From: Phycomyces nitens
Taxonomy: Eukaryota; Mucoromycota; Mucoromycetes; Mucorales; Phycomycetaceae
Length of the DNA: 64,000 nt
Assembly (NCBI GenBank): GCA_022702545.1
Contig: JAHRBC010000002.1
Span: 5,642,001 to 5,706,000, forward strand
Direction: 5' to 3'
Shown: in pieces, positions 1 to 13,259 of the stretch
How the letters are laid out: each line of letters begins with the position of its first letter
How positions within the stretch are numbered: position 1 is the first letter of the stretch
Translations under genes and position numbers: made by a program
The notes under the pieces: model-generated
What the model saw: the letters and a program-made list of their open reading frames with translations, nothing else
The model's database searches: none
Told to the model about the DNA's origin: nothing

Positions 1-17
1 TTAAAGCATCATCAGCC

Positions 18-721
18 TTACTTGAAGAGACCGAGGATCAAGCGGCCCATGATTCCAATCACTTCTACTTGGGCAACAAATCGCATACCGGGACCATAGT
101 TCTTGTCAGTCCAGGCCTTGATCTGCAATTGGGTCTTTGGCTGCCAGCTAGCAGTGGCACCGGCAGGTACAGGGAATATGGTAGGAATAATGCTGGTTCT
201 GACATAGCCGAGAGCATGGAAAGTGCTAAAGGACACAAAGGGGACCAAGGTCACTTTACCACAAAAAGGTTAGTCTTGTTGATGTTAAAGACTAGTAAAC
301 ACTCACCAGAGATGGGGCTAGAGAATATCCAAAAGAGAGCCAAGAGAAGGTACTGGGCATTCTCATCCATTGCCAGCTTTTGTGCAAATGCAGCATTGGG
401 TTGAGGGACCTGAGATGACGGGTTAGACCGCTTTCGATAAGTTTTGGTCATCTATTAAAGATATACTTACGCCATGGGATTTGTAGATGACAACACCGTA
501 GGATATCACTGCACCGATATAGGCCAGGGTGTATCCCTTTGTGCTGGAGCTAAATGTCACCAGGGAAATGAGATACAACAATGCACCAAAGAGAGTCAAG
601 AGATGACCTGTGAACCAGAGGAATTGGAGGTTCTATGATTCCAAGAGTTAATTTTTATATATATATATGAGAAAAAAGGGTCGAGGTTTTGTTGGTTATT
701 TCTGGCATGTACCTTTGCCAT
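18..721 (-). CDS. Pom33/TMEM33-family ER and nuclear-envelope membrane protein, probably 3'-truncated by the window edge
   Basis: Exons on the minus strand: 713-721 (a 9-nt exon with the start codon, M-A-K), 471-632, 307-409 and 18-253. All have GT-AG borders and stay in frame. The protein is hydrophobic: two N-terminal membrane segments (about residues 4-50), a conserved PQPNAAFAQKL linker, another segment around LLLALFWIFSS, then a FHALGYVRT...FVAQVEV region typical of this family, which shapes the ER and helps nuclear pore assembly in yeast. Read to the TAA at 18-20 it would have about 170 residues, while family members usually have 230-280. The last codons overlap a perfect donor (CAA|GTAAGG at positions 22-17), so the gene probably splices on into sequence left of the window. 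The family call rests on motif resemblance. Confidence 0.72.
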
Positions 722-3564
722 TGTGAGTACACGGGTCTGAAGAGGTTGAGATGATAATGGGATGGCCATTACTATTAGATTCTAGATTAATTATATGTAG
801 GGGATTACGCGTTGGGCTTCCAAAAAAATAAAGGCGAGAGAGATTGAAAGACGGGTGAAATGGTAGGACTAGGAAATGGCTTGGCCAGAGGCACAAAAAA
901 AAAGCAGGGCACAAAAAAACCCATACGTATACAGAGATGCCTGACCTGGATATGGCAGTAAGAATATATAATATAAAAAAGATAAAGTGATACTGTAGAC
1001 AGAGACAGACAGACAGAGAGACAGAGAGACAGAGAGATCTTGCTGTGATTGGCTGTCTTTAGTTTCACCAAAGATGGCAGTTCAATATTGATTTTCAGCC
1101 AGACGCGTTTCAAGATTGCAAGGGTGAGATTCTGGTCAAGAACTACTTGAAGACAATAATTTGTTGTTTTGACTATATTTGTCCCGTTGGAAGCTTCTGT
1201 TTTGGGCTATAAACAGCCAATTGAGAAATAAATTGGGGGTTTAAAGGTAGACAGCCGGCTCCAAAATGGATCTTGCTGTCAATTGAAGAAATACGAGTGC
1301 CCAAATACTTGATTCCTTGACAATGGTTTCCAAAACAGAAAACGTGCAAGGTCTGTGCACGAGATTGTACTTTTTTTTATAAAAAAGAAAAACATATATA
1401 CACGAGGTAAAAGATGCATGATTCCTGCATTGATTCCAAGAACAAAATGGCTATTTTACGTTTGTGCCAACGAAAATGTTGCTTGTTATTTTAACAAAAT
1501 ATAAAGTTAATGTTTCAATTAAGAACAATAATCTATTTAAATATACATTTATATTTTATACATCTTTTGGACAAATATATTTGCAATTAAGGTTCCAGGT
1601 TTTATTACAGCAATCAAGGTGATCCTTTTGTCCTGATGTCATTATTTAGCCATTATTTTCTTAAAAAAAAACATGCCCATTTGAATTGAAACAATGAAAT
1701 ACACAGCACATTAGTACTTTTGGTGGTGGTCTGTGTTGAGATCAAGAATAATAATAATAATAATAAACTCATCATACGACAAGTGTTCTCAATTGAAGAT
1801 TGTCATACACTTTATACATGCAATCGATAATGAGCTGATTCGCTGCTAAATAATGGAATTAAATAATAATAAAATAAAATAGAAATAAAAAAAAAGTATT
1901 CAAATTCACTATAAAATTGCCTGCTTAACCCCGTATTCTCGGGCTGACAAGAGAAAAACAGCTAAATGGCAAAAAAGAAAAAAAATCACTTTCCGACTCT
2001 ATATTTTTATAGTTAAATGATTATTATTGCCATGACATCGTTATGTGGCAAGTTTATTTGAATACAATAAATAATATATCCTCGTACGATAAAATTGATA
2101 TTTGACACCCAACATTTAATCTTGCTCGAACATTATTTATAAGCGTATCACTCTATGTTGCCTATATGCTCTTTACCTACCTGAACCTCTGGTTTTTCTT
2201 TTTTTCTTTTTTTTTTCTTTTTTGAACTCTTGCACGAGGAGTTTTTGGTTCGGATGAGTGGAAAATATGACGGCCAATGACTAGTCTCCATGGTAACACA
2301 TTAATTGCCAAAAAAGGGAAAAACCACCATCTGGTAATACGTGTCATGGACCACATGTCCTGTACAATTATACAAAAATATAAATAAAAAAATTAAAGGA
2401 ACACTGTACAAGCTCCGAGAAATATTTACAAAATGACTACATGGCCGTGCGCGTCAAAAATATAATGTTTAAAAAAATAAAACAAGGTCTTTTCGAATTT
2501 GCAAAACATGCGTTGTTATTTTATATAGAATTTGTATCCATGGTTAAATTCAAGCATTTGGTAACACAGCCCCATTTGTTCTCTTCAAGACGTTTTTTTT
2601 TGGTTTTTGGTTTTTGGTTTTTTTTGTTGGAAAAAAAATGCAGAAGATGCTCTTGTATTCATTGATAAATGTTGAAAGAAGAAAGAAGAAAAGAAGAAGA
2701 ATGAATAACAAATATTACAAACAAGATGTATAAAAAGAAAAAGAAAAAAATGCTTGCTATTATTGTTGTTGTTGTTGTTGTTGTTGTCTTTGGTCTATAG
2801 GATGAAAATAATAATTATAATAAAAAAAAAGGGTAGCCGTCGAAACGGACAATGGTATAAAAACTACCACACGATGTCGTGTTGTTTTTTTTTCTCTTGG
2901 CAATTATATATGAAAGCCTCCTTTTTTTTTGGGTTTAGCATCGCAGATGAAAGGTCATATAAAATATAATGGCACATATAAAGAATGGTGGGGCGATATA
3001 GAGAGTATAGAGAAAAAGGCATAAGAGAGAAGACATAGATGTGTGGTAAATAAAATAAAGAGAAAGAAAAAAAATGGCTATGAAGAAAAATGATAGCACT
3101 TCAAGTGCTTTGCAATGCAGCAGAAAATATTAAAAGAAAATAAGAAAGATTGTCCATGCGACAGATATATATATATACAGAACAATATGGAGTCAAGTGT
3201 GCGTGATATACACACCTAACAACATAAGGATTTGAATGAAGCACACCTGTGTAGGCCAAAAATAGAGAGAGAAAAAAAGAAAGGAAAAAAAGGGGGGAAT
3301 TGCACGCACACACGCACACAGCTTTTTTGGTTTTCCTATTTTTTCCTTTCTCTCTTTTCCTTGATTTCTTTTTGGGTGATTTTGAACGCACAGATGTCGG
3401 ATAGAGAGGAGATTGATTGGTTGATTGAGATAGAGAAGTATGGCATCAAGGCTGGAGCATTTTTGATATTGGAAACGGTTCTGAAAGAGGATTTGAAGAT
3501 TGGTTGATGGTGAAAGAGAGAATTTGCGTTTTTTTTTGGTTGGTGCAAGAAAATGATTTCGGAT
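722..3564. other. Intergenic, AT-rich, no gene recognised
   Basis: Between the divergently read upstream end of the Pom33-like gene and the 3' end of the zinc-finger gene. It holds simple sequence only: a GACAGA-rich tract near 997-1036, AATAAT and poly-T tracts, (TTG)n at about 2761-2786, and TATATA at 3166-3178. Open frames here are short, low in complexity and unlike any family I know. Confidence 0.6.
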
Positions 3565-4640
<1,076 letters not shown>

Positions 4641-4711
4641 CTAAATAGGCAAGGTGAAAGAAAAAAAGATGAAATAGAATTTAGAAGAGAGGAACAATGG
4701 ATCCTGCTCAG

Positions 4712-4721
4712 TTTATATAAA
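4712..4721 (-). promoter_or_regulatory. TATA box upstream of the zinc-finger gene
   Basis: The self-complementary TTTATATAAA lies about 145 bp upstream of the zinc-finger ATG. It is the only strong TATA-like motif between this ATG and the tetranucleotide repeat upstream. Assignment is by position and motif only. Confidence 0.45.
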
Positions 4722-4883
4722 CATCTCGGGGCTTTGATCACGGGTCAATAAGCACTAGGAAAAAAAATGAGATTATGGTTTGCCCAGGGAAGGGCTACAC
4801 ATTCGCTGGTCGCACAGTCGTAAAATGACACGATCTCTTTGCTACACGGCCCCATATCACCATCCCACTCATTCACTCATCCA

Positions 4884-4922
4884 CCAACCGACCGACCGAC
4901 CGACCAACCGACCGACCGACCA
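4884..4922. repeat. CCGA/CCAA tetranucleotide microsatellite
   Basis: About nine units of a four-base repeat, mostly CGAC with two CAAC variants. It lies 170 bp beyond the TATA box of the zinc-finger gene. Confidence 0.9.
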
Positions 4923-5249
4923 GCTTTTTGTATGATAATTTTTATTATTATTTATATTTCATTTTTGTTATTTTTTATTTTATTTTTGAGCGAATAAGCT
5001 GACATGGAATACACATTCAACCCAGCTTAATACCTATGAGTTCGTCAGATAAGAATCCAAGTATTTAATTATTAGTAATATTTTAATTATTTTATACCAA
5101 CAACACACTGATCACCAATAGCACTTGCTCTAACTGTCTGTATGGCATCGCCAAACTAATATTTAACAGCGACATCTCCCCCCAATTTTCGATCATTGCA
5201 TATTTATATAGGGATCTGGAAACTAATAAATCAATATGCTTGGTCTTGG

Positions 5250-5267
5250 CCCCCCCCCCCCCCCCCC
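5250..5267. repeat. C18 homopolymer followed by a C/T-rich tract
   Basis: Eighteen consecutive C residues, then CTCC and CTCT repeats to about 5320. G/C homopolymers of this length are rare in AT-rich fungal DNA. The true length is uncertain from any sequencing method. Confidence 0.85.
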
Positions 5268-8200
5268 TCCTCCTCCCCTCCCCCAATCTCTCTCTTTCTC
5301 TCTCTTTCTCTCTACTCCCCTTCAAATTGCTGCTACTATTATTTATTATACGCGACTAATTGGCTGTATAATTGGGTGGGTACGTGCGTGGGATCCAGGC
5401 TATGTGATGAGTCTACGCCAAATATATATATAATATATATATATATATCACCGCCTATACGTTTCTTCAAAATCCAATAATAAACAAACGTCTGGGCCTG
5501 TGCACCTATTAAACGTGTGGGGCATATACACAATTGATAACCAATATATCGCCAAAAAGTAAAATAAGAACAAAGGGAAAACGTGTGTAGATGTGAAGCA
5601 CATGGTTAAAGCTACACGCTCAAAGAGAGAAAAGGAAAGTGATAAAGTAATTTATTTTGTTGGCGTATTTAAATGATTATTTGGCACAGTCGTCATGGTC
5701 TACCACACTTGCCTTTTAGAAATTCTCCTAACCGCTCGTTTGCCGTTTGTTCTCACTCAACAATGGGTGGGCACCATGGTCGCCACGTTTTAAGAATACC
5801 AAGGTCTGTGTAATCTATAATATCGCGTGTGTCGGTAGCACAGGCGCTCGAGTTCAGATGTCAGCTGGAGTAAGAATAAGTAGTAATAATATAATATATT
5901 ATATGGTAATAGTAATAGAAATAATAGTAATAGTAATAATATAATATAATATAATTTTATTATTATTATTATTGTAATTATAATAATGGAAATAATAGAT
6001 AGGCAGAGAGCCCATGTTTTGGCCAAAAATTAGTTGTACGAAAACATATTAGGCAACAAAGGTAATCAGGAAAGTACCTATAGGAGTCCAGGGCACGAGC
6101 CACTGGAGTCACTACCTTGCTTCAATTATCTTTCTTTTTCTTTCTTTTTCTTTCTCTCTTTCTTTCTTTCTCTCTTTGCTTTAATGAACATGCTAGCGAA
6201 AGGGTCAAGTTACGAGCAGGATACCAAACTTTTTTTAAAATAAAAAAAAACAATCAATTAAATAATCCACAATGCTGTCGATACAGCCCATTAGACAACC
6301 AGTCGAACCCTAATGCATATTATGAGTGTATATATAAATACTTTATAGCCATATTATTAAATAAGAATAATAAGAGTAAGAATAAAAAAGAACCAGAGAC
6401 ATATATAAATGTGTGTGTGTGTGTGTTTTTACTTGGCGCGTAAATGAAACGAAAAAGACAGACATTTTTTTTTGGATAGGATAGAGTAGGTTATTACAAT
6501 GTATGACTGACAATGTAAGGCATATTGGGCTCGTGCAACATAATATACACATATATATACAAAAATACATCCAAATATTTTAGTTTGTGAAAATAATACA
6601 TTCTTGATACCACTTCTTTATTAAACTTGCTTTAACAGACCAATCATTCAATTGTAAACAATAGCCCAAGAAATACAAACCTACTCTATTGAGCCCTTTA
6701 TTTGGGCGCATACAGTAAAACTAATATACCTTATTTCATTCACTACTCGGCCCGCCAAGAGCAGCGTGGCAACAAGTCCGATAACCTTGCTATTTGAACT
6801 ATTACCGCGGATGTGAAATAAATAAATGGCTAAATAAATAAATTATACAATAGCAATAATTTTTTTTTCTTTGCGGCTAAATAATCCTTTGTATTTTTCA
6901 ACGGAGACCAAAATAAGAATATACTTTTTGGTTGTAATATAATAGCTATCTAGAAAGTATATGAAGAAAGGAAATAATCTAATAATAATAATAATAACAA
7001 TAATAATAATAATTATAATAATAATAATAAGCTCTGGTTATGTGCCATTTAAATAGAATATAAAATGTTAATTGTACATTTGAATGGTTGCAAATATACT
7101 TTGTAGGGGTCCAAACCCATCTTGACTTGACTGGGAAAAGAAAAAGTGTATGTGCGCACACGTACAGTGTAATGAGTTGCAGTGGTAGATCTGCGTATTA
7201 TCTGTATAAAAAAACTGGCACACAAAAACAGCAAGACGAACAGACACTCGTAGCAACGTGTCATACGTGCTTGTGGCCCGATCATATATTTTCTTTTTTT
7301 CCCCTCTGTTGTTACACGGCTGGGCTTAATATCCCACATGGCACAATTCAGAGCAAACATCTTGGTCTTTGGGATCTATACTCTTAAATTATCAGATAAA
7401 TAAATAAAATAGTATGGTCAAATATATATTTATTTTAATTTGCTTATTTTAATATTGAAATACCTATTGATTTTCAGCAAGACGCACAAAAAAGACAAGA
7501 GTGACCGTACCCGATCAGTTGTGGATTCCGAAACGTCCGATGGAGTATGGAGCGGACCTTTGGATTGTCCGGGATGTCCTTTAACATTTCGTCAGTAATG
7601 AAATAATAATCTCTGTATATAATTATTATTATTTTAAACTAATATAAGCTAAACAAATAGGCAGTTTATGAATAAAAAGTAAATAAATTATGTTATTTTT
7701 AGGGAGCTTATTTCTCGGATTTACTGCTCTTTGACTCTCCCGGTGACTCTCCTTATTTATCTTGCTATTCTAATATTGGGTTAAATTAAACACTCATTTT
7801 ATTGCCATGGTAATTGTGTACCTGGTTTCCATGGCAATTGTTATATAAAAAAATATTTCAAATATTCATGTGTCTCTTACTTTGTTTAATTTCATCACGA
7901 CATCCTTAAAAAGCACGGTCCAACTAGTAAATCACCTATTTTACCAAGTAAAGAGATGATAATTAGATGCATCTGTACGCCATATTTTAAGGTGCTATTT
8001 CATCCGAGAACAATCTATACACAAAGAAAATGAATCACCTGTCAATCATTTGAAGCACTTTGGATAATCTCTTTCCAAAACCGATTTTTCTTATTGTGGT
8101 GATCAATTCATCTTAACATACACCACTAAGAATAATTGGATTGGTCCCACGTTTGCTTTTTGAACGCATCTCTTATTATTCTCGTTATTTTTGACAGTAG

Positions 8201-9202
8201 GCGACGTTATACAAATCAGAATGTTACAAGTTGAAGCACATGGCTCGATTGGGTTATTTTGCTCTTAAAACAACCTGGCTTTCCCGGTGTGTATCTTATG
8301 GCTAAAAGAAACACATAAAAAAGAAAAAAAGAAGACTAGGCTGTATTTGAAAGAAACGATTGGCGTTGAGTTTTGACTTTCCAGAATCAGTAGGACAGAA
8401 TCCAATATCACCAATGCCATGTTCCTTTGGCGTCCACACCCACAAATACACCTCGAGTAAATCTTACTCCCAAACAAGAAGAACATTTGTGTGTTTATTG
8501 CGCTCGGATGACTTTATTTATTTATTTATTATTATTATTGTGATGATCTTTTTGGTCTGGTACCGAACCCCGGACCACAATATTCATTTACACACTTCAG
8601 ATCATCCAATCCTTTCTTTTCTTTTTCTTTTTTTACTATTTCATCACATCTAGATATATTCATTTCCTCTTGTCCTACCTCTTTATTAAAAATATCATTA
8701 ATGTCATGGGTTTGTTAATATTCTGCCTTGTTAGATTCTGACAATGATGAAATATAATAATGAAAATAACTCTCATGGTATCTGGAATATCCTAAATTGG
8801 CTTCTCCGGCTCTGTGTATCGTACAATCAATAAAAGATTGGATTGTCTAATCAAAGAAGAAAACCTTGTTTTTTTTAAAGCTTAAGAATTTTCCGTGTAG
8901 TTTTATCAAAACCTTTTTTTTTTTTTAAGAAAAAGATAATCCACATATCCACACGTCCCCCGACCGTCCGATGTCCCTTTTCCTCTCCCCCCGCCAATGC
9001 CGCTCTGTACACTAGTTTTCTTTTTTCTTTTTTTTCTGTCTTGTGTAGCATGTTCCATTAGTAAACCCATTTGCATTATTAAATTACAATAAGAACAACT
9101 GTTTTGTATTTGTATTGTTTAATGTCTTTTTTTTTTTTTTACAAAACAACAACAATAAAGTAGACAACTTCTTTATTTATATTTACTTTTTACACATTTT
9201 AC

Positions 9203-12155
9203 TTATTTGGCAGAAGTGCCATACTTTTGCTTCCAGATATCTTCCATCTTTTCCTCGATTTGGGTAAACAGGTAAGCAGATCCGTTCAACTTGTGTCCAG
9301 GCAAGACATCCATAGTAAATGTATCAGGAATACTGCGGAGAGGACAGTTCAACTGGCGGGAAATGTTTTCAGAAACCTCTGGCATATAAGGGAACAAGAT
9401 AGCCGAGAGAAGGTAGATAAGGTTGACAGCCACGTTCACAACGGCATCGCACTTGCCACGCTGTTCGGCAAAGGTGGTGTTGCTCAAACCAGAGTCCTGG
9501 AGATACTGGTTGCCACGAGCAGAAATGGCCATGGCAGTGGCAAGACCACCACGGATCTTGACATTTTCAAGCTGGTCATTATACTGGGCCAACAACACAT
9601 TCACATCCTTGATCATCGTGACCTCAGATTCACCCGAAAGGTTAGCTTGAGGAAGCACACCGTCATACTTTGCCAAAACAAACTTGATGGCACGGTTGAC
9701 AAAGTTTCCGAGATTGTTCAACAATTCACTGTTGTTCTTGGTAATAAATTCGTTCCAGGTAAACATGGAGTCACTTGTCTCTGGGCGAGAGGACAAGAGG
9801 TAGTAACGCCAGACAGAAGGAGGAACTCCAGTCTCTTCAGCGCTTGTACCGAATACGCCAATATTACGCGACTTTGAGAACTTTCCACCTTCATAGTTGA
9901 GGTACTCTTTTTGGGAAACAAAAACAACATCAATAGGGCGTTTCGACAATGTATGTAAAATAAATATCAAGAATAAGATTGTTTTTTTGTTTTTTGTTTT
10001 ACCTGTGGTACTGATATGGTGCACAAGGGTCCAGTCGTCACCGGTAGCCATTTCCGAACCAGGGAAGATAACCGAGTGGAAAGGAACGTTGTCCTTACCC
10101 ATGAACTGGTACAACTTGACGTTGGCGGGGTTCTTCCACCACTTCTCCCACTCGTCTGTGTAGTTGGCAGTGATACTGGGGTAACCAATTGGTGCATCGA
10201 ACCAGACATAGAATACCTTGTTCTCAAAACCAGCCAATGGGACAGGAGTACCCCACTTGAGATCGCGGGTAATGCAACGAGGCTTCAAACCTTCTTTCAA
10301 CCACGATTGGGTAATGTTGATACCGTTGCTGGACCACTTGCCCTCAACGTTAACTCTGGCATTGAATTTCTCAATCTTATCCTGGAGCTTGGAAAGATCC
10401 AGGAACATGTGGTTAGAGTCTTTGGTGATGGGGGGATGGCCATCGAGCTTGCATCTGGGCTTGACGAGTTCAGAGGCATTCAACAGGCGACCACAGGCAT
10501 CACATTGATCACCACGAGCATCCTTTTATAAAGTATATAAATATATATATATATATATATATCAACGTCTGTTTGTTATTACCTCGTACTTGCAAGCAGG
10601 GCAGATACCTTCGACATAACGATCAGCCAAAAATCTATAATGATTTAGATAATTTTACATTAGTTTTTGTACAATACCAAAAACAATTATCCCTCTATCT
10701 TTTTTTTAAAAAAAAACTATTACCTTTTGCAGTGCTCGCAGTAAAGCTGTGTCATGGTTTGTTCAAGCAAGTAGCCATTAGCCTTGGCTTTCAAGAACAT
10801 ATCCTGAGCAATCTCGGTCTGCTTGGCAGTGGTGGTACGGCCAAAGTAGTCAAACGAGATATCGAACCACTTGTAAACGCTGCGGTGAACAGCATTGTAC
10901 TTGTCACAGAGAGCCTGGCAAGATACACCCTCTTCCAAAGCCTTGGTCTCAGTAGCAGTGCCATACTCATCAGTACCGCACACGTACATGGTGTTGTATC
11001 CGCGAGCACGGCAGTATCTACACCCAAATTCCATAAATACCTGTTTTTTTTTCACAAACCCTCTTTTTTCTTTTCTTTTTTTTTACCTGGCGTAGACATC
11101 AGCACTCAAGGTAGAACCAACAACGTTACCCAAATGAGGGACGTTGTTGACGTAGGGAAGAGCAGAAGTAATCAAGATGTTACGCTCGCCTTCAACAGGA
11201 CGACTAGGAAAATACCCAAAAAAAAAACACGTTATTACCATGGTAATAAATTTGATAGTTGCATAAACCTACGGCTTGTCTGCAGTGTTGTGCTTCTTCA
11301 TAAACACCTTCTGGTTCACCTTTTGGGTGGCAGGATTGAGCTGAGCCAAAGGAGCTTGTTCGCTGGTCTTCATCTTGGGAGCAGCAGCCAACTTCTTGGC
11401 AGCCTTGTTGGAGATCTATAACCCACAAACGTTTTGTATTATTAACCCCCAACCTATTACCGTGATCCTTGTTTATTTGATTTACCTGTCCCTTGACAAC
11501 TTCCAAAGACTTTACAACAACATCGATTTTTGATACGCGTTCAAACCATGCAGTCAATGCGCTGTACTTGCTGGTCTCAGTGTTGGCCTGCAACACATCG
11601 TACAAAGCACCATAGTAAATCACATCCACAATACCAAGCTTTCCATCCTATAATACCGATTTTTAACATGCAATCTTTTAGTAACAATTTCTACGTCTCG
11701 ACGTGTCCAATTGGTGTATGGTTGGTAAATCTCGACTTGCCTTTGAAAAGACCTTTGCATACTTGACAACAGCCTGTTCAGCGGCCTGGAGTGCTTCTGT
11801 GGTCTTCTTTTTGAAAATCAAGGGAGTAATGATGGCGTCTTCCTTTTCAATAGCAGCACTCTGTAAAAGGGAGGTGTTTGAAGCATCAAAGGAAACAAGG
11901 TCCATGATAATCCTTTATATTTTATAAAAAGAGAGGTTAACTCTCTGCCAACTATTCAAAATGACTGACTTACTTGACAGCAAGGTTGGCATCTGTCAAT
12001 GACTTGTCAGCCAAGACCAGTTCAACTGCATCACCAGTGGCCTGATTAAGCTTAGCTCCGGCTACATTAGCAGCCAAGACAAGCTTGATTGCATTGGCAA
12101 AGGGCTTGGTAGAAGGCGTCAATTTAGGAAGGGTGATTTTTACTGCTGCGACCAT
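9203..12155 (-). CDS. MES1: Cytosolic methionyl-tRNA synthetase (EC 6.1.1.10)
   Basis: Nine minus-strand exons: 11974-12155, 11741-11912, 11486-11647, 11273-11415, 11087-11203, 10724-11017, 10583-10634, 10003-10522 and 9203-9906. They code for 781 residues. The enzyme charges initiator and elongator tRNA-Met with methionine in the cytoplasm. Class I signatures are present: HLGN (HIGH motif, residues 243-246) and KFSKS (556-560). Between them is a zinc-knuckle insert with CEHC, CPAC and CDAC pairs. The conserved [15 protein letters not shown] block confirms the family. The first ~200 residues look like the GST-like N-terminal domain of eukaryotic MetRS, which docks to partner proteins. Intron 2 (11648-11740) has GC-AG borders: only AAG|GCAAGT keeps the frame. 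The start is the first ATG of the frame and follows an A/T-rich leader. Confidence 0.95.
11232..11249. repeat. 18-bp perfect palindrome inside a MetRS intron
   Basis: TTATTACCATGGTAATAA equals its own reverse complement. It lies in the fourth intron of the MetRS gene. The core ACCATGGT resembles the centre of an RFX/X-box site. No function is shown. Confidence 0.6.
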
Positions 12156-12682
12156 TATTATTGTTGTTGATAATAAAAAAAATCAAGGAGGAAAATAAAA
12201 AGACGATAAGTTTCACTTTTATTTTTTTAGCAGGGGAAATGAATTCTTTGGATCTGGAATAATATTTTTGAGATGAAGTGAGATTTTAAGCCACTTTCGT
12301 CAGGGCTTCTATGGATTAGGCGATTTTTAAGCTTTATTTTGTTCTTCTTGAACAAAAGGAACAATGCACGTAAAGGCTTATGACTAATAGCTTGTCATCA
12401 TGACCCACCTATGGACACACATAAACACCTTTGTACACACACACACACAAATATATATATATATATATATATATACGTATCATAAGCTGGACCCTTTCTT
12501 TCTTCTTTGTACACTGAAAAACACTGCTGTCTCATGTCAATCAAGTCTTGTTGGTCTTTAAAGAGATTGATAAAGCAAAACAATTATTCATTGCATTTCA
12601 ATTCAATTCAATTCACTTTTGGAATACAAAAATAAAGAAAAATAGAGTCTTTTCATTCAAACATTCGTTTTCCTTGTCTCAC
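12156..12682. other. Intergenic region between MetRS and NDUFA2 genes
   Basis: Contains the MetRS promoter region and the NDUFA2 3' end, both genes running on the minus strand. A (CA)n tract at about 12437-12449 and a (TA)n tract at 12453-12473 are the only conspicuous elements. No gene seen. Confidence 0.6.
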
Positions 12683-13259
12683 TCAAGCAGACTTGACCAA
12701 CTGAGCCAAGGTCTTCTCAATCTCCTCTGATGCCTTGTTCTGGAAGACGATCTTTTGTTCGATACCCTTGTCTTTTTTTTTTTAAATATAATCATACACA
12801 TAAATCATAAATCCAATTAGTCTTTTGCTTATAAATCACACCCTCTACTCACCAAAACGGGCAAAGATACGAGCCTCAGCACCATTTGCCTCACGGATAA
12901 GAATAGGAAGGTTGGGGTTGGCAGATTTGATGGAAGCGTAGTTCTTGGCAATGAAATCACTAATTAAAGCCCAATATATCCATATATCCATATATTTATA
13001 TATTTATGTATATTGCATATACATTGTGCATGTAGAAATACAGCAGATCCAATCAGATATTCAAACTTGAGGTCAGTCTTAGATTTCGTATATTATAATA
13101 AAGAGACATTTTGCCAATAATTAAAAATATTGATGTCCATGTTATAAGCACAATTGTACTTCTCATTTACCGAAGACCACTGCTAGAAGGAGAAGTCTGG
13201 CAGAACTGAACGCGGAGTTCCTTGAGACCGGCACCAAACTGGGATCGAAGAGCAGACAT
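12683..13259 (-). CDS. NDUFA2: NADH:ubiquinone oxidoreductase (complex I) subunit NDUFA2/B8
   Basis: Exons 13171-13259, 12853-12959 and 12683-12771 on the minus strand; 94 residues, the usual length of this accessory subunit. The protein starts MSALRSQFGAGLKELRVQFCQ. It has the thioredoxin-like L51/S25/CI-B8 fold signature: a beta strand ending in FCQTSPSSSGLRDFI, then PNLPILIREANGAEARIFARF. It ends with EEIEKTLAQLVKSA. It belongs to the matrix arm of mitochondrial complex I. Both introns are GT-AG and the second splits the Asp codon after ARF. No cleavable presequence is seen, as usual for this family. Confidence 0.93.

Larger units (their letters stand above)
4741..9202. other. 4.4-kb intergenic desert, simple repeats only
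   Basis: Separates the zinc-finger gene from the 3' end of the methionyl-tRNA synthetase gene. It is AT-rich with many TAA/TTA microsatellites (for example 5880-5985 and 6980-7030), pyrimidine tracts and a C18 run. A 9-bp inverted repeat, TTGCCATGG...CCATGGCAA, lies near 7802-7836. I recognise no coding exon on either strand. The open frames are low-complexity (poly-Ile/Tyr, poly-Phe/Leu). Confidence 0.55.

Noticed and set aside
3101..3507. Overlapping 90-108 codon frames on both strands upstream of the zinc-finger gene
   Set aside because: Composition is Lys/Arg/Phe low-complexity from A/T and GA tracts; no splice-supported gene could be built.
9227..9877. A 216-codon plus-strand frame opposite MetRS
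   Set aside because: It is the complement of a strongly conserved synthetase exon and shows no motif.
12453..12473. TA-rich runs (also at 10541, 53371, 60351) as promoters or origins
   Set aside because: They are plain TA microsatellites without neighbouring motifs; fungal origins cannot be read from sequence alone.
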